A stretch of DNA of 64,000 bases, from the NCBI GenBank assembly GCA_903864275.1, contig CAIPFE010000060.1, positions 222,275-286,274 on the forward strand, in the 5' to 3' direction. Position 1 is the first letter of the stretch. Every line of letters starts with the position of its first letter. The DNA is from an uncultured Mucilaginibacter sp. Lineage in GTDB: Bacteria; Bacteroidota; Bacteroidia; Sphingobacteriales; Sphingobacteriaceae. The notes beneath the pieces are model-generated. The model worked only from the letters and a program-made list of their open reading frames with translations, was not told where the DNA came from and ran no database searches. The position numbers and the translations under genes were made by a program. Below, piece after piece: positions 27,623-35,708 of the stretch.

Positions 27623-29194
27623 ATGATGAAAAAGTATATATCAACTATATTCATTCTTCTTACGATTGCGGGAAGCAGTTGTAAGAAAGGTTATCTCGAC
27701 CTAACCAACAACCCCAATGTGCCGTCGGTCGCTTCGCCAAATTTGCTTTTGTCTGGCGCTTTGAAGAATACTGCTGACATTGTAAACGGCCCTGATTATG
27801 CGATGTACACCTGCTGGGTTGGGTACATGAGCTGGAGCACCGGTTTCCAGGCAAATCTTCAGTTAGAAGAATACCAGTTTACCACTTCTAATTACCAGGC
27901 TGTATGGTCAGATCATTATTTGAACCTGTCAAATTACAATGCGCTTTTAGGGTCAACCACCGAGCCGAATTACCAGGCTATTGCCGACATAATGATGGCT
28001 TATGAGTTTGAAGCACTGGTTGACAATTATAATAATGTACCTTATACCGGTGCGTTACAGGGTTCAAAAAATTTAAACCCTAAATATGATACCGGGCAGT
28101 CAATTTATCTTTCGTTGATGAAACAGCTGGATGCCGCAATTGGATTGATACAAAAGGCGCCTGCAGCCGCTGCTAACCCTGGTACTGCCGATATTATGTA
28201 CGGTGGTAATATGGGCAACTGGCTGCTGTTTGCGAATACCCTGAAACTGAGGCTCGCACTTCGCGAATCCACCAGTTCTGCCACTGCCGGGGATTACGCC
28301 ACTTTATCAGCTGCGGTTAAGGCTACAGCATCATTGGGGTATATTGATAATACCACACCTGCTTCGGTAAACCCGGGCTACGCAAACATAGATGCCAACG
28401 GCGGACAGCAAACCCCGCTTGAACGCAACTGGGGTGTAACACAAACCGGTGGCGCCGAAACTGATAAGTCAGAGTACCAGGCAAATGCGTATATGGCCAA
28501 ATTCTTTGGAGACAATAATGACCCGCGCCTGGTTCAAGTTTATAGTGCAAGCCCAACCACTGATGCTGCTACCGCCACTGGTGTTCAGCCCGGGGGCTTA
28601 GTAACTGTGCAAAACGGTATCCCAATTGTTTCTACAGTTTTCGGATATAATTTGCCGCCATTCGGAACGATTGACGGTACACCCGGCGCTATCACCCCAA
28701 GTTTAGTTGGGCCTGGCGTATTACAGTCGCCAACACAGAATGCAGTTATCATGTCATCGGCCGAAGCATTGTTTTTACAGGCAGAAGGGGCAGCCAAGGG
28801 GCTTATCCCTGGCACCGCGGCCACTTTCTACAATGCGGGCATAGCCTCTTCATTTGAGGCCGATGCCGTTCCTGATGCTGACAACGCAGCCGCAGCTTAT
28901 GCCGCACAGCCGGCAATAGCTTATCCGACCGGCGGCGCATTAGAAGCCCAGGTTAAAGCCATCATCACCCAAAAATGGGCTGCTTTGGCGATCTATGGCT
29001 CATTTGAAGCATTCAACGAAAATCGCAGGACAGGCTACCCCGCTGTTCCTACATCGATTTTCCCGTCAACTAACGCCCCTAACCAGGTTGCCCGTATTTT
29101 CTATCCTTTTTCAGAATATTCGACAAATGCGACCAACGTGGCTGCTCAAGGCAATATAGATAAGTTCAGTTCAAAAATTTTCTGGGCCAAATAA
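27623..29194 (+). CDS. SusD/RagB-family lipoprotein
   Basis: 523-residue surface lipoprotein that forms a lid over the SusC pore and binds the nutrient. The lipobox is TIAGSSC with Cys20, followed by KKGYLDLTNNPNV, typical of the SusD-like group 2. It is all-helical with TPR-like repeats; family-typical segments are LEEYQFTT and NENRRTGYPAVP near the C-terminus. It begins seven bases after SusC. Two adjacent ATGs (27623/27626) are possible starts. The ligand is not predictable from sequence. Confidence 0.94.
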   Translation: MMKKYISTIFILLTIAGSSCKKGYLDLTNNPNVPSVASPNLLLSGALKNTADIVNGPDYAMYTCWVGYMSWSTGFQANLQLEEYQFTTSNYQAVWSDHYLNLSNYNALLGSTTEPNYQAIADIMMAYEFEALVDNYNNVPYTGALQGSKNLNPKYDTGQSIYLSLMKQLDAAIGLIQKAPAAAANPGTADIMYGGNMGNWLLFANTLKLRLALRESTSSATAGDYATLSAAVKATASLGYIDNTTPASVNPGYANIDANGGQQTPLERNWGVTQTGGAETDKSEYQANAYMAKFFGDNNDPRLVQVYSASPTTDAATATGVQPGGLVTVQNGIPIVSTVFGYNLPPFGTIDGTPGAITPSLVGPGVLQSPTQNAVIMSSAEALFLQAEGAAKGLIPGTAATFYNAGIASSFEADAVPDADNAAAAYAAQPAIAYPTGGALEAQVKAIITQKWAALAIYGSFEAFNENRRTGYPAVPTSIFPSTNAPNQVARIFYPFSEYSTNATNVAAQGNIDKFSSKIFWAK

Positions 29195-29216
29195 TGACAA
29201 TTTAAAATTTAAAGAG

Positions 29217-30128
29217 ATGAAAAAACTAATATTATTAACGACCTTACTTGCAATTGGTCTCTCGTCATGTTTAAAAGATACGAGGTACCTGAATTTTGCA
29301 GGCGCAGGCAATATTGTAAATTTCCCGCTAAGCGGAATTCCCAACTTTGGTAATGACGCGGTAACTGCGGATACCGCGGTAATTAAATTTGGCGTGGATT
29401 ATGCCACCGCTAACCCGAATACGGCCCTGACCGTTACGCTTGGGGTAGATACCACCCTGGTTGCAAAATTTAATACTGATAACCCGGGTATTGTTTACAA
29501 CGTATTGCCTGCCAGCGCGTATGTATTTACCGCCACATCAGTAAATATACCGGCCGGTGCGCAATTTGCCTATTCAACAATAACTATTAACAAATATTTG
29601 TTGGACCCTGCAAAAAGCTATATGCTGCCTGTTGTGATAAAAAGCGCCGCCGGCGTTCCCATCAGTAAAAACTTTAGCACACATTATTACCACGTGATCG
29701 GTAATGATTTTGCGGGCGCTTACAGGTATAATTTTGAGCGTTTTAATGGTACGGATTCAACAGCGGCCCTAAACGGCTTGTCCTTTAATGGCGGTTCAGC
29801 AATCTTTGTGCCGGTATCACCAACCGAGGTTCAGGTTTATACAGCTTACGCTTCTCCTCCGCCATTATTGCGTTACGACATTACTTTCGTAAAAAATGCT
29901 GATGGCACGTATTCAAACTTCCAGTTAAGTTTTGTGGCAAGCGATGTGGCTGCTGCTCTCGCCGGAGGCATAACCATCGTATCGGGGCCGGTATTTTTAA
30001 CCGTCACACCTAATGCTAATTCGCTCGCAGGGCCGTACACGTATGCCCAGGCATTGAAACTATTCCGTTTCAACTTTGTCAAGCATACGGGATCATACGG
30101 CTATATTGTGGACACGTATATAAAGTAA
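29217..30128 (+). CDS. DUF1735-type lipoprotein
   Basis: 303-residue surface lipoprotein with lipobox AIGLSSC (Cys18). The first half has the DUF1735/BT_3987-like beta-sandwich seen in proteins that accompany SusCD pairs (AVIKFGVDYATANPNTALTV). The second half resembles a lipocalin-like or ligand-binding beta region, with FAGAYRYNFERFNG. Probably a surface glycan- or peptide-binding accessory protein of the same operon. It is 23 bases after the SusD stop and is followed by a strong terminator. Confidence 0.85.
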   Translation: MKKLILLTTLLAIGLSSCLKDTRYLNFAGAGNIVNFPLSGIPNFGNDAVTADTAVIKFGVDYATANPNTALTVTLGVDTTLVAKFNTDNPGIVYNVLPASAYVFTATSVNIPAGAQFAYSTITINKYLLDPAKSYMLPVVIKSAAGVPISKNFSTHYYHVIGNDFAGAYRYNFERFNGTDSTAALNGLSFNGGSAIFVPVSPTEVQVYTAYASPPPLLRYDITFVKNADGTYSNFQLSFVASDVAAALAGGITIVSGPVFLTVTPNANSLAGPYTYAQALKLFRFNFVKHTGSYGYIVDTYIK

Positions 30129-30159
30129 TTGATTTAATAAAAAAGTATAAATACTTACA

Positions 30160-30192
30160 AGAGGTCCCGGTGTATTCCGGGGCCTCTTTTTT
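30160..30192 (+). terminator. Intrinsic terminator of the SusCD operon
   Basis: GAGGtCCCGG, loop TGTATT, CCGGGgCCTC, then seven T. It lies about 32 bases after the DUF1735 stop codon and closes the three-gene operon. Confidence 0.85.
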
Positions 30193-30333
30193 TGGGCTAT
30201 CCGGGGCGATACGGCAGGGCCAGAATAAAAAAACACAAATTTGTTACAATAATCACCTGCTGTTTTAGTTATAAATTCATAATTTTCGGCTTTTTGCACA
30301 GCCACGTAATTGAGTAACAGGAAATAAAATTAT

Positions 30334-31296
30334 ATGAAAAAAACAATTGTATTAAGCTTTCTTTTTTTGATAAGCACCATAACTTTCGGGCAAACCATTG
30401 CAATAAGCGGTACAGTAACCGATGAACAGGGCAAACCAATACCTTTCGCGTTTATAAAAGATGCGGAACATAATTATGCTACATTTTCGGATCCGGACGG
30501 TGCGTTTACCCTTAACGCAAACCCTGCTTCGAGACTTATGGCCACCAGTAATAATTACCAGGAGTCGGTGGTTAAAATTGACAATCAGTCGAGTATTAAA
30601 ATTGTAATGAAGCCAGGCGGGACGGCAAGCACGGCTAAAGTTGACAATTCAGGTGATGTTTTCAAGACCGCAGAAATTGGCGGCACTGACCGCTCGGCAA
30701 GGCCGCTTGCCAAGTTCGGGACGCAGGAGGAAGAACTGCACGGCAGCCCGTACTTTTTTAACGATTGGGTACATGGTTATGCTATCTCCAACTCCGATGT
30801 TATCCATCAGAATGATAGTTACCTGTTCAATTATGCAAAAATTGACGGCGAGTTACTGTTTACTACTGACGGCACAACGATGAGAATGGTAGATAAAAAC
30901 CAGATAAAACAGTTTACATTATTTGATAATAAAGGCGTTCCGGTAACTTTTGAAAATGTTCCGGCAATTGATCCCAATCATTACCTCGAGGTATTGGCAT
31001 CGGGCAGCAATTACAAAATATATAAAAACCTTGGTACAAAATTCGTGAAGAACGATTTTCAGACAAACGGCATCACCAGCAGCGGTAATAATTATGATTC
31101 ATATGTTGATGAGGGCGTTTATTATGTTGTAAAACTGCCAGCGGGCCAGCCACAAAAAATTACGCTCAAAAGGAAGTCAATAAAAAATGCCTTTGCCGCC
31201 GATGCCGATAAAGCAAGTAAATATATGTCGGCCCATGATTCAGACGATGTTGATGATAATTTCCTGAAAGGGTTGGGCGAGTTTATGAATGATTGA
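30334..31296 (+). CDS. Secreted carboxypeptidase-regulatory-like domain protein
   Basis: 320-residue secreted protein with a signal peptide (about 1-19; MKKTIVLSFLFLISTITFGQ). One beta-sandwich of the CarboxypepD_reg type follows (about 23-95; ISGTVTDEQGKPIPFAFIKD). A C-terminal region (about 120-320) has no motif I recognise, and ends in an acidic tail (SDDVDDNFLKGL). It is close to the SusCD operon but after its terminator, so it is probably separately expressed. Function unknown. Confidence 0.75.
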   Translation: MKKTIVLSFLFLISTITFGQTIAISGTVTDEQGKPIPFAFIKDAEHNYATFSDPDGAFTLNANPASRLMATSNNYQESVVKIDNQSSIKIVMKPGGTASTAKVDNSGDVFKTAEIGGTDRSARPLAKFGTQEEELHGSPYFFNDWVHGYAISNSDVIHQNDSYLFNYAKIDGELLFTTDGTTMRMVDKNQIKQFTLFDNKGVPVTFENVPAIDPNHYLEVLASGSNYKIYKNLGTKFVKNDFQTNGITSSGNNYDSYVDEGVYYVVKLPAGQPQKITLKRKSIKNAFAADADKASKYMSAHDSDDVDDNFLKGLGEFMND

Positions 31297-31304
31297 GGGG
31301 AATT

Positions 31305-31402
31305 AGTCCGAAAGTCAGTAAAGTCCGAAAGTCCGACCGCGTGCCGCCTAAGCTTTAGCGGTGGCGCAAAGAAGCTGCAACTGACGTTTCGAAAAAAATA
31401 AC
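31305..31402 (+). repeat. AGTCCG repeat with an embedded 64-bp unit
   Basis: 31305-31337 matches the AGTCCGAAAGTCAGTAAAGT repeat at 10,672. From 31339 an inserted unit (GCGTGCCGCCTAAGCTTTAG onward to 31402) closely matches 47,377-47,441. The inner unit contains an imperfect palindrome around CTAAGCTTTAG. The two repeat families are thus nested here. Confidence 0.65.
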
Positions 31403-31482
31403 AGAATAGTTGTTTAAGTTGATTGAGTGAGTGGTTGATGGAGTTAGGTTATTTCAGATATCAACCTAATCAACTCAATCAA

Positions 31483-31890
31483 CTACTTCTTATCAACGCT
31501 AAAGCGGCCCGGGCCGACGAATATAAGGCCTGTGAATACGATCGCGTCTTCAATGGCGTGGGCGGCGCCATCTAAGCCCTGTCCCATACCGAAGATCATA
31601 GCAGCGGCAACAAGCAGGTTGATGAGCAGCAGCAGGCATACCGGGCGGAACGCAAGCCCGATGATCAGCAAAAACCCGCCAAAGGTTTCAACCACCGCAC
31701 TTAACAGCCCCCAAAACACCGGCCAGAAATGAATGCCAATGTATTGCGTTGAAGCGCCCAATTCGCGCCACATTTTTACACCCCCGCCCAATTTGGGATA
31801 ACCATGATAAATAAACATCAAACCCAAGCCAAGCCGGATGACTAATAGCCCGAAGTTTTTATAATTGCCTAAATTGCTGAAGAGGGCCAT
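31483..31890 (-). CDS. DoxX-family membrane protein
   Basis: 135 residues with four transmembrane helices and a clear DoxX pattern: GLLVIRLGLGLMFIYHGYPK at the N-terminus and FGGFLLIIGL in the third helix. Starts at 31890, ends just before an inverted-repeat region. It is the third DoxX-like gene of this window; the three differ markedly, so no recent duplication. Likely an inner-membrane redox-associated protein; partner unknown. Confidence 0.85.
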   Translation of the reverse strand: MALFSNLGNYKNFGLLVIRLGLGLMFIYHGYPKLGGGVKMWRELGASTQYIGIHFWPVFWGLLSAVVETFGGFLLIIGLAFRPVCLLLLINLLVAAAMIFGMGQGLDGAAHAIEDAIVFTGLIFVGPGRFSVDKK

Positions 31891-31977
31891 GGGTTTAAAG
31901 GTCGAATTAGTGAATTAGTGAATTCTTGAGTTGGGACTTTTGAACGATTTCTCCTCCTAAAAATCAGTAAAATCTGT

Positions 31978-32928
31978 TCAATCCCGGTTCTGACAAATTA
32001 CGTGTTCGTTATTAACCGACAAATTTAGCGTTTTCCCCAATACCAGGCTGCAATTATCAGGAATATGGCCGGCAGGGAAATCAAAACATACAGGGTAGTC
32101 GTAATCTCTTACAACCTCCATAATAATTTCGGGCACGGTTTGGCCGAAGGGGATGTCGTTATCCTTCACATCGGTAAAGGCGCCTACGACAAGGCCGGCC
32201 AGGTGCGCTAATTTGCCGGCACGCTTCAGGTTTCGCATCATACGGTCAATTGCGTATAGGTACTCGCCAACGTCTTCGATAAACAATATTTTCCCATTAT
32301 AATCAAGGTCGGAAACAGAGCCTGATACAGCTATAAGCAGGGATAAATTTCCGCCAACCAGTACCCCTGCGGCTTCGCCGCTGCGGTTTAGCGCATGCGA
32401 GGTAAATTGATAAGTAAGCGGCTCGCCGAACAAAGCCTTTCTTAACGTTTCTAACGAATGCGCCGATGCATCCGGGATATTTACCGGCATTTGCCCGTGA
32501 ATAGTTTGCACCCTGTAGTTTGCAAATAAATGGGCGTGCAGTATCGTAATATCACTAAAGCCAACCAGCCATTTTGGCTTTTGGGCAAAGCTGCTAAAAT
32601 CAACTTTGTCAATCATCCTTATGGTGCCATAGCCGCCTCTGGCCGCAATAATGGCTTTGATGCTGTCATCATCAATAAAGCGCTGCATGTCGCGGGCCCT
32701 GAGGTCATCATCGCCGGCAAACTGGTGATAACTGGCCTCAACAGTCTCACCCAAAACAACTTCCAGCCCCCATGATTGCAAAAGCTTTACGGCATCTGTC
32801 ATCGGGGCGGGCAATTTTTTTGCCGGGCAGGTGATGGCGATTTTGTCTCCTTTTTTAAGGTGAGGGGGAAGTAGTCCGGAAGTCCGGAAGTCCGGAAGAT
32901 TGGAAGTAGCTGCGGCGGGTTTATCCAT
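31978..32928 (-). CDS. LD-carboxypeptidase (peptidase S66)
   Basis: 316-residue serine peptidase that trims tetrapeptides of murein during recycling. The catalytic Ser lies in WLVGFSDITILH; ARGGYGTIRMIDKVD precedes it. The other catalytic residues fall in IEDVGEYLYAIDRMMRNL and FPAGHIPDNCSLVLG. No signal peptide, so cytosolic. Oddity: residues about 6-18 (AATSNLPDFRTSGLL) are encoded by a copy of the interspersed AGTCCGGA repeat, and no alternative ATG or GTG start follows it. The family core begins at LKKGDKIAITCPA. The N-terminal extension therefore appears to have been created by repeat insertion. Confidence 0.9.
   Translation of the reverse strand: MDKPAAATSNLPDFRTSGLLPPHLKKGDKIAITCPAKKLPAPMTDAVKLLQSWGLEVVLGETVEASYHQFAGDDDLRARDMQRFIDDDSIKAIIAARGGYGTIRMIDKVDFSSFAQKPKWLVGFSDITILHAHLFANYRVQTIHGQMPVNIPDASAHSLETLRKALFGEPLTYQFTSHALNRSGEAAGVLVGGNLSLLIAVSGSVSDLDYNGKILFIEDVGEYLYAIDRMMRNLKRAGKLAHLAGLVVGAFTDVKDNDIPFGQTVPEIIMEVVRDYDYPVCFDFPAGHIPDNCSLVLGKTLNLSVNNEHVICQNRD
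32873..32912 (-). repeat. AGTCCGGA repeat inside a coding start
   Basis: Three AGTCCGGA units then GATTGGAAGTAGCTGC, related to the repeats at 10,672 and 31,305. It overlaps codons 6-18 of the LD-carboxypeptidase gene. Confidence 0.65.
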
Positions 32929-32972
32929 TTATCAATATTAAAAAAACTTTTTGGGTTTCTGACTCTTGACAG

Positions 32973-33188
32973 TACAATTCATATTGTCGCCAAACGGCCA
33001 ATTTTGGCTAAAGCCCCTGGCTCTTTGTTTACTAACCGTCCCTTAAAAGGGACGGCAATAAATTTAAACGCTATGTTAGATTCATTGCCGTCGGCTTTAG
33101 CCGACGGATAAAAGGTTGGCAAAGCAGGGCTTTAGCCAAATTCCAATCTAAGAGAACAAACAGTTTAGTAGCTACAATATGAATTGCA
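32973..33188. mobile_element. MITE-like palindromic element, copy 2 (216 bp)
   Basis: Same ends as the copy at 13,606: TACAATTCATATTGTCGCCA at the left and the complement of TGCAATTCATATTGTAGC at the right. The same inner palindromes are present (GGCTAAAGCC, CCGTCGGCTTTAGCCGACGG, and a CCGTCCCTTAAAAGGGACGG hairpin). No coding capacity. It separates the LD-carboxypeptidase and metG genes. Confidence 0.7.
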
Positions 33189-33245
33189 TCTGACTTCTGA
33201 CTTCCCCACTAAAAAAGTATCTTTGCCGGGAATACCGTACACACA

Positions 33246-35321
33246 ATGTCAAAGCTAAATAAATTTAAACGTTTCACTGTAACCTCGGCTTTGCCCTATG
33301 CGAATGGGCCACTGCATATCGGGCATTTGGCCGGTGCGTATTTGCCGGCAGACATTTTTGTACGCTATTTGCGCCTGAAAAAAAAGGATGTGGTGTATAT
33401 CTGCGGTTCCGACGAACATGGCGCTGCGATCACCATAAAAGCGAAAAAGGAAAATACCACCCCGCAGGAAATTATTGACAGGTACCACAAACAGATAAAA
33501 GACAGTTTTGTAGAATTCGGGATATCGTTTGATTTTTACCACCGTACTTCAGCACCCATACATCACGACCTTTCGCAGGAGTTTTTTTTAAACCTGTATG
33601 AGAAGGATGAATTTATAGAGAAGTTTTCGGAGCAGTATTTCGATGAAGATTACCAGCAGTTTTTAGCCGACCGGTACATTATCGGCACCTGTCCCAACTG
33701 TAATTACCCGAACGCCTACGGCGACCAGTGCGAAAATTGCGGCACTTCGTTAAACCCTACTGACCTGATCAACCCCATCTCGACCCTGAGCGGCAAACCG
33801 CCGGTATTAAAACCTACAAAACATTGGTATCTGCCATTGGATAAATACCAGCCCTGGCTGGAGAAATGGATAGATGCCAAAGAGGGCGAGTGGAAAGTAA
33901 ATGTGTTCGGGCAATGTAAATCGTGGTTAAAATCGGGTTTGCAGCCCCGCTCGATGACCCGCGACCTGGATTGGGGCATTGATGTGCCATTGGAAGAGGC
34001 TAAAGGAAAAAAGCTGTATGTGTGGATGGATGCGCCCATAGGTTACATTTCTTCGACCAAACAATGGGCCATTGATAACGGAAAAGATTGGAAATTATAC
34101 TGGAAAAAGCAGCCAAATGAAGCGGACGACGCCTGCCTGCTGCATTTTATAGGCAAGGATAATATTGTATTCCACTGCATTATTTTCCCGGCTATTTTGC
34201 ATGCCCATGGGGGTTATATTTTGCCGCAAAACGTACCCGCAAACGAATTTTTAAACCTGGAGGGCGATAAACTTTCTACCTCGCGCAACCACGCAGTATG
34301 GCTGCACGAGTATCTGGAAGAATTCCCGGGCAAGCAGGATGAGCTGCGTTACGTTTTAACTTCGATACTGCCCGAAACCAGCGACAGCGAGTTCACCTGG
34401 AAAGATTACCAGGCCCGCGTAAACAACGAGCTGGTTGCCATTTTAGGCAATTACGTGAACCGGGTAATGATACTGATGCACAAATTTTACGATGGTAAGA
34501 TTGAAAGCAATGCTGTTAAAATTGTGCTGACAGATAAGCACCTTGACGTAGAGCTTGGCCATTTTTACGACGAGCTCGAAACGAGCCTGGAGACCTACAA
34601 ATTCAGGCAGGCCCTGCAAACCGTGATGGAAATTGCCCGCCTCGGTAACCGTTACCTTACCGAAAATGAGCCCTGGAAAACTATAAAAACCGATCCCGCA
34701 AGCGCTAAAACAACTTTGCACAACAGCTTAATTTTAATAGGCCACCTTGCTTCGTGCCTGCAGCCCTTTTTGCCTGCAACGGTAAAAAAGATAGTTGAAA
34801 TGCTTAACCTGCCCTTTAGCGCCATTGCTTTCGACAAGGAAATGGCTTTTGCAAACGGGCATCAGCTAAATCCCTCTGCTTTATTGTTTGACAAAGTTGA
34901 GGATGAGGTTATCGACTTCCAGATTCAAAAATTATCGGATAAAAAAGCGGCATCAACGCCGCAAAAACAGGCGGAAATAGTACCTGCGAAAGAAAACATC
35001 AATTATGAAAGCTTTGCAGCGATGGACATCCGCACCGGCACCATTTTAACCGCCGAAAAGGTAGCCAAAACAAAAAAACTGCTGAAACTTACTATTGATA
35101 CCGGCATAGATCAACGTACCATCGTATCCGGCATTGCCGAATATTTTGAACCCGAAGCCATCATTGGCCAAAAAGTGAGCGTATTGGTAAATCTTGAACC
35201 ACGGGAAATAAAAGGCATCCTCTCGCAGGGCATGATCCTGATGGCCGAAAACTCCGATGGTAAGCTGGATTTTGTTTCCGCAGGGAATGATGATATGCAT
35301 AATGGTTCGGTGGTGAGGTGA
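33246..35321 (+). CDS. metG: Methionyl-tRNA synthetase
   Basis: Charges tRNA-Met. 691 residues, the long bacterial form. The class I HIGH motif is in YANGPLHIGH (about 19-28) and the KMSKS-type loop reads KLSTS. The zinc knuckle has two CxxC-type pairs (CPNCNYPNAYGDQCENCG). The C-terminal domain (about 580-690; MDIRTGTILTAEKVAKTKKL) is the OB-fold tRNA-binding (Arc1p/EMAP-like) domain. The start ATG follows an intergenic MITE-like element. tRNA-Arg lies 130 bases downstream. Confidence 0.97.
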   Translation: MSKLNKFKRFTVTSALPYANGPLHIGHLAGAYLPADIFVRYLRLKKKDVVYICGSDEHGAAITIKAKKENTTPQEIIDRYHKQIKDSFVEFGISFDFYHRTSAPIHHDLSQEFFLNLYEKDEFIEKFSEQYFDEDYQQFLADRYIIGTCPNCNYPNAYGDQCENCGTSLNPTDLINPISTLSGKPPVLKPTKHWYLPLDKYQPWLEKWIDAKEGEWKVNVFGQCKSWLKSGLQPRSMTRDLDWGIDVPLEEAKGKKLYVWMDAPIGYISSTKQWAIDNGKDWKLYWKKQPNEADDACLLHFIGKDNIVFHCIIFPAILHAHGGYILPQNVPANEFLNLEGDKLSTSRNHAVWLHEYLEEFPGKQDELRYVLTSILPETSDSEFTWKDYQARVNNELVAILGNYVNRVMILMHKFYDGKIESNAVKIVLTDKHLDVELGHFYDELETSLETYKFRQALQTVMEIARLGNRYLTENEPWKTIKTDPASAKTTLHNSLILIGHLASCLQPFLPATVKKIVEMLNLPFSAIAFDKEMAFANGHQLNPSALLFDKVEDEVIDFQIQKLSDKKAASTPQKQAEIVPAKENINYESFAAMDIRTGTILTAEKVAKTKKLLKLTIDTGIDQRTIVSGIAEYFEPEAIIGQKVSVLVNLEPREIKGILSQGMILMAENSDGKLDFVSAGNDDMHNGSVVR

Positions 35322-35354
35322 TTTACGATTTACGATTTACGATTTACGATTTAC
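35320..35354. repeat. GATTTAC tandem repeat, five units
   Basis: Five perfect 7-bp units GATTTAC begin at the metG stop codon. The following 35,408-35,450 has CCGAAATCG words like those in the 4,070 inverted repeat. No gene between metG and the tRNA. Confidence 0.85.
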
Positions 35355-35454
35355 GACTGAAATAGCGAATGGTAAATTGTTTTGACTAACTCCCATAAAA
35401 TTCGCACATTTGCAAAAAATCCGAAATCGTAATTCGTAATTCCGAAATCGTCCT

Positions 35455-35526
35455 GGCCCCGTAGTTCAATGGATAGAATAGAAGTTTCCTAAACTTTAGA
35501 TATGGGTTCGATTCCCGTCGGGGCTA
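35455..35526 (+). tRNA. tRNA-Arg (anticodon CCT)
   Basis: The 72-base sequence folds into a cloverleaf: acceptor GGCCCCG/CGGGGCT (one G-U pair at the end), D arm GTTC/GAAT, anticodon arm GAAGT/ACTTT with loop TTCCTAA (anticodon CCT, reads AGG), a four-base variable loop, and T arm ATGGG-TTCGATT-CCCGT. CCA is not encoded. Its last 16 bases are the core of the integration site of the adjacent element; the gene stayed intact because the element carries an identical 3' end. Confidence 0.95.
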
Positions 35527-35527
35527 C
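35511..35527 (+). other. attL (within tRNA-Arg 3' end)
   Basis: ATTCCCGTCGGGGCTAC, spanning the T-arm 3' strand and acceptor 3' strand of tRNA-Arg. An identical copy is at 43,626. Outside these 17 bases the flanks differ (TTCG before and AAAC after here; TACT before and TTTC after at the other end). Confidence 0.9.
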
Positions 35528-35560
35528 AAACTTTGTAAAGGCAAAGACCAATCAAATTTA

Positions 35561-35602
35561 AAAAATCTCTCTTTATAGCAAATAAGGGGGGATTTTTATT
35601 TT
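35561..35602 (+). terminator. Element-borne terminator behind tRNA-Arg
   Basis: Arms AAAAATCTCTCTTTAT (35561-35576) and ATAAGGGGGGATTTTT (35582-35597) pair along all 16 positions (three G-U), loop AGCAA, followed by a T-rich run. It lies inside attL, so it is carried by the element and now terminates the tRNA transcript in place of the displaced native terminator at 43,654. Confidence 0.8.
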
Positions 35603-35640
35603 ATGTGACAAAACAAAACAAGCCTAAACACAAATAAAAT

Positions 35641-35659
35641 GACAACAAATGTGACAACG
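35641..35659 (+). other. Candidate integrase arm-type site, left
   Basis: GACAACAAATGTGACAACG; matches 43,560-43,578 (GACAACCTATGTGACAACG) near the other end, 17 of 19 bases. A half site, ATGTGACAA, is at 35,603. Repeats placed near both att sites are typical of integrase arm-binding sites. Confidence 0.5.
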
Positions 35660-35674
35660 AATTAGGATTTTTCT

Positions 35675-35682
35675 TATATTTG
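35675..35682 (+). promoter_or_regulatory. Bacteroidota-type -7 element of the integrase gene
   Basis: TATATTTG matches the TAnnTTTG -7 consensus of Bacteroidota. It places transcription start near 35,688, which supports the ATG at 35709 rather than the TTG at 35685 as the integrase start. A -33 box is not clear. Confidence 0.45.
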
Positions 35683-35686
35683 TTTT

Positions 35687-35704
35687 GTTCAATAAATTGC
35701 AAAA
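35687..35704 (+). repeat. Conserved leader motif GTTCAATAAATTGCAAA, copy 1
   Basis: Just upstream of the integrase ATG. Near-identical copies occur before or at the start of three other genes of the element (37,169; 38,472; 38,916), in different frames relative to the start codons, so the DNA or RNA sequence rather than the peptide is conserved. Confidence 0.6.
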
Positions 35705-35708
35705 CATC

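Noticed and set aside
24367..30128. Complete polysaccharide utilisation locus
   Set aside because: SusC, SusD and DUF1735 are present, but no glycosidase or sensor gene is in the operon; the GH32 and GH36 genes lie 8-12 kb away in other units.
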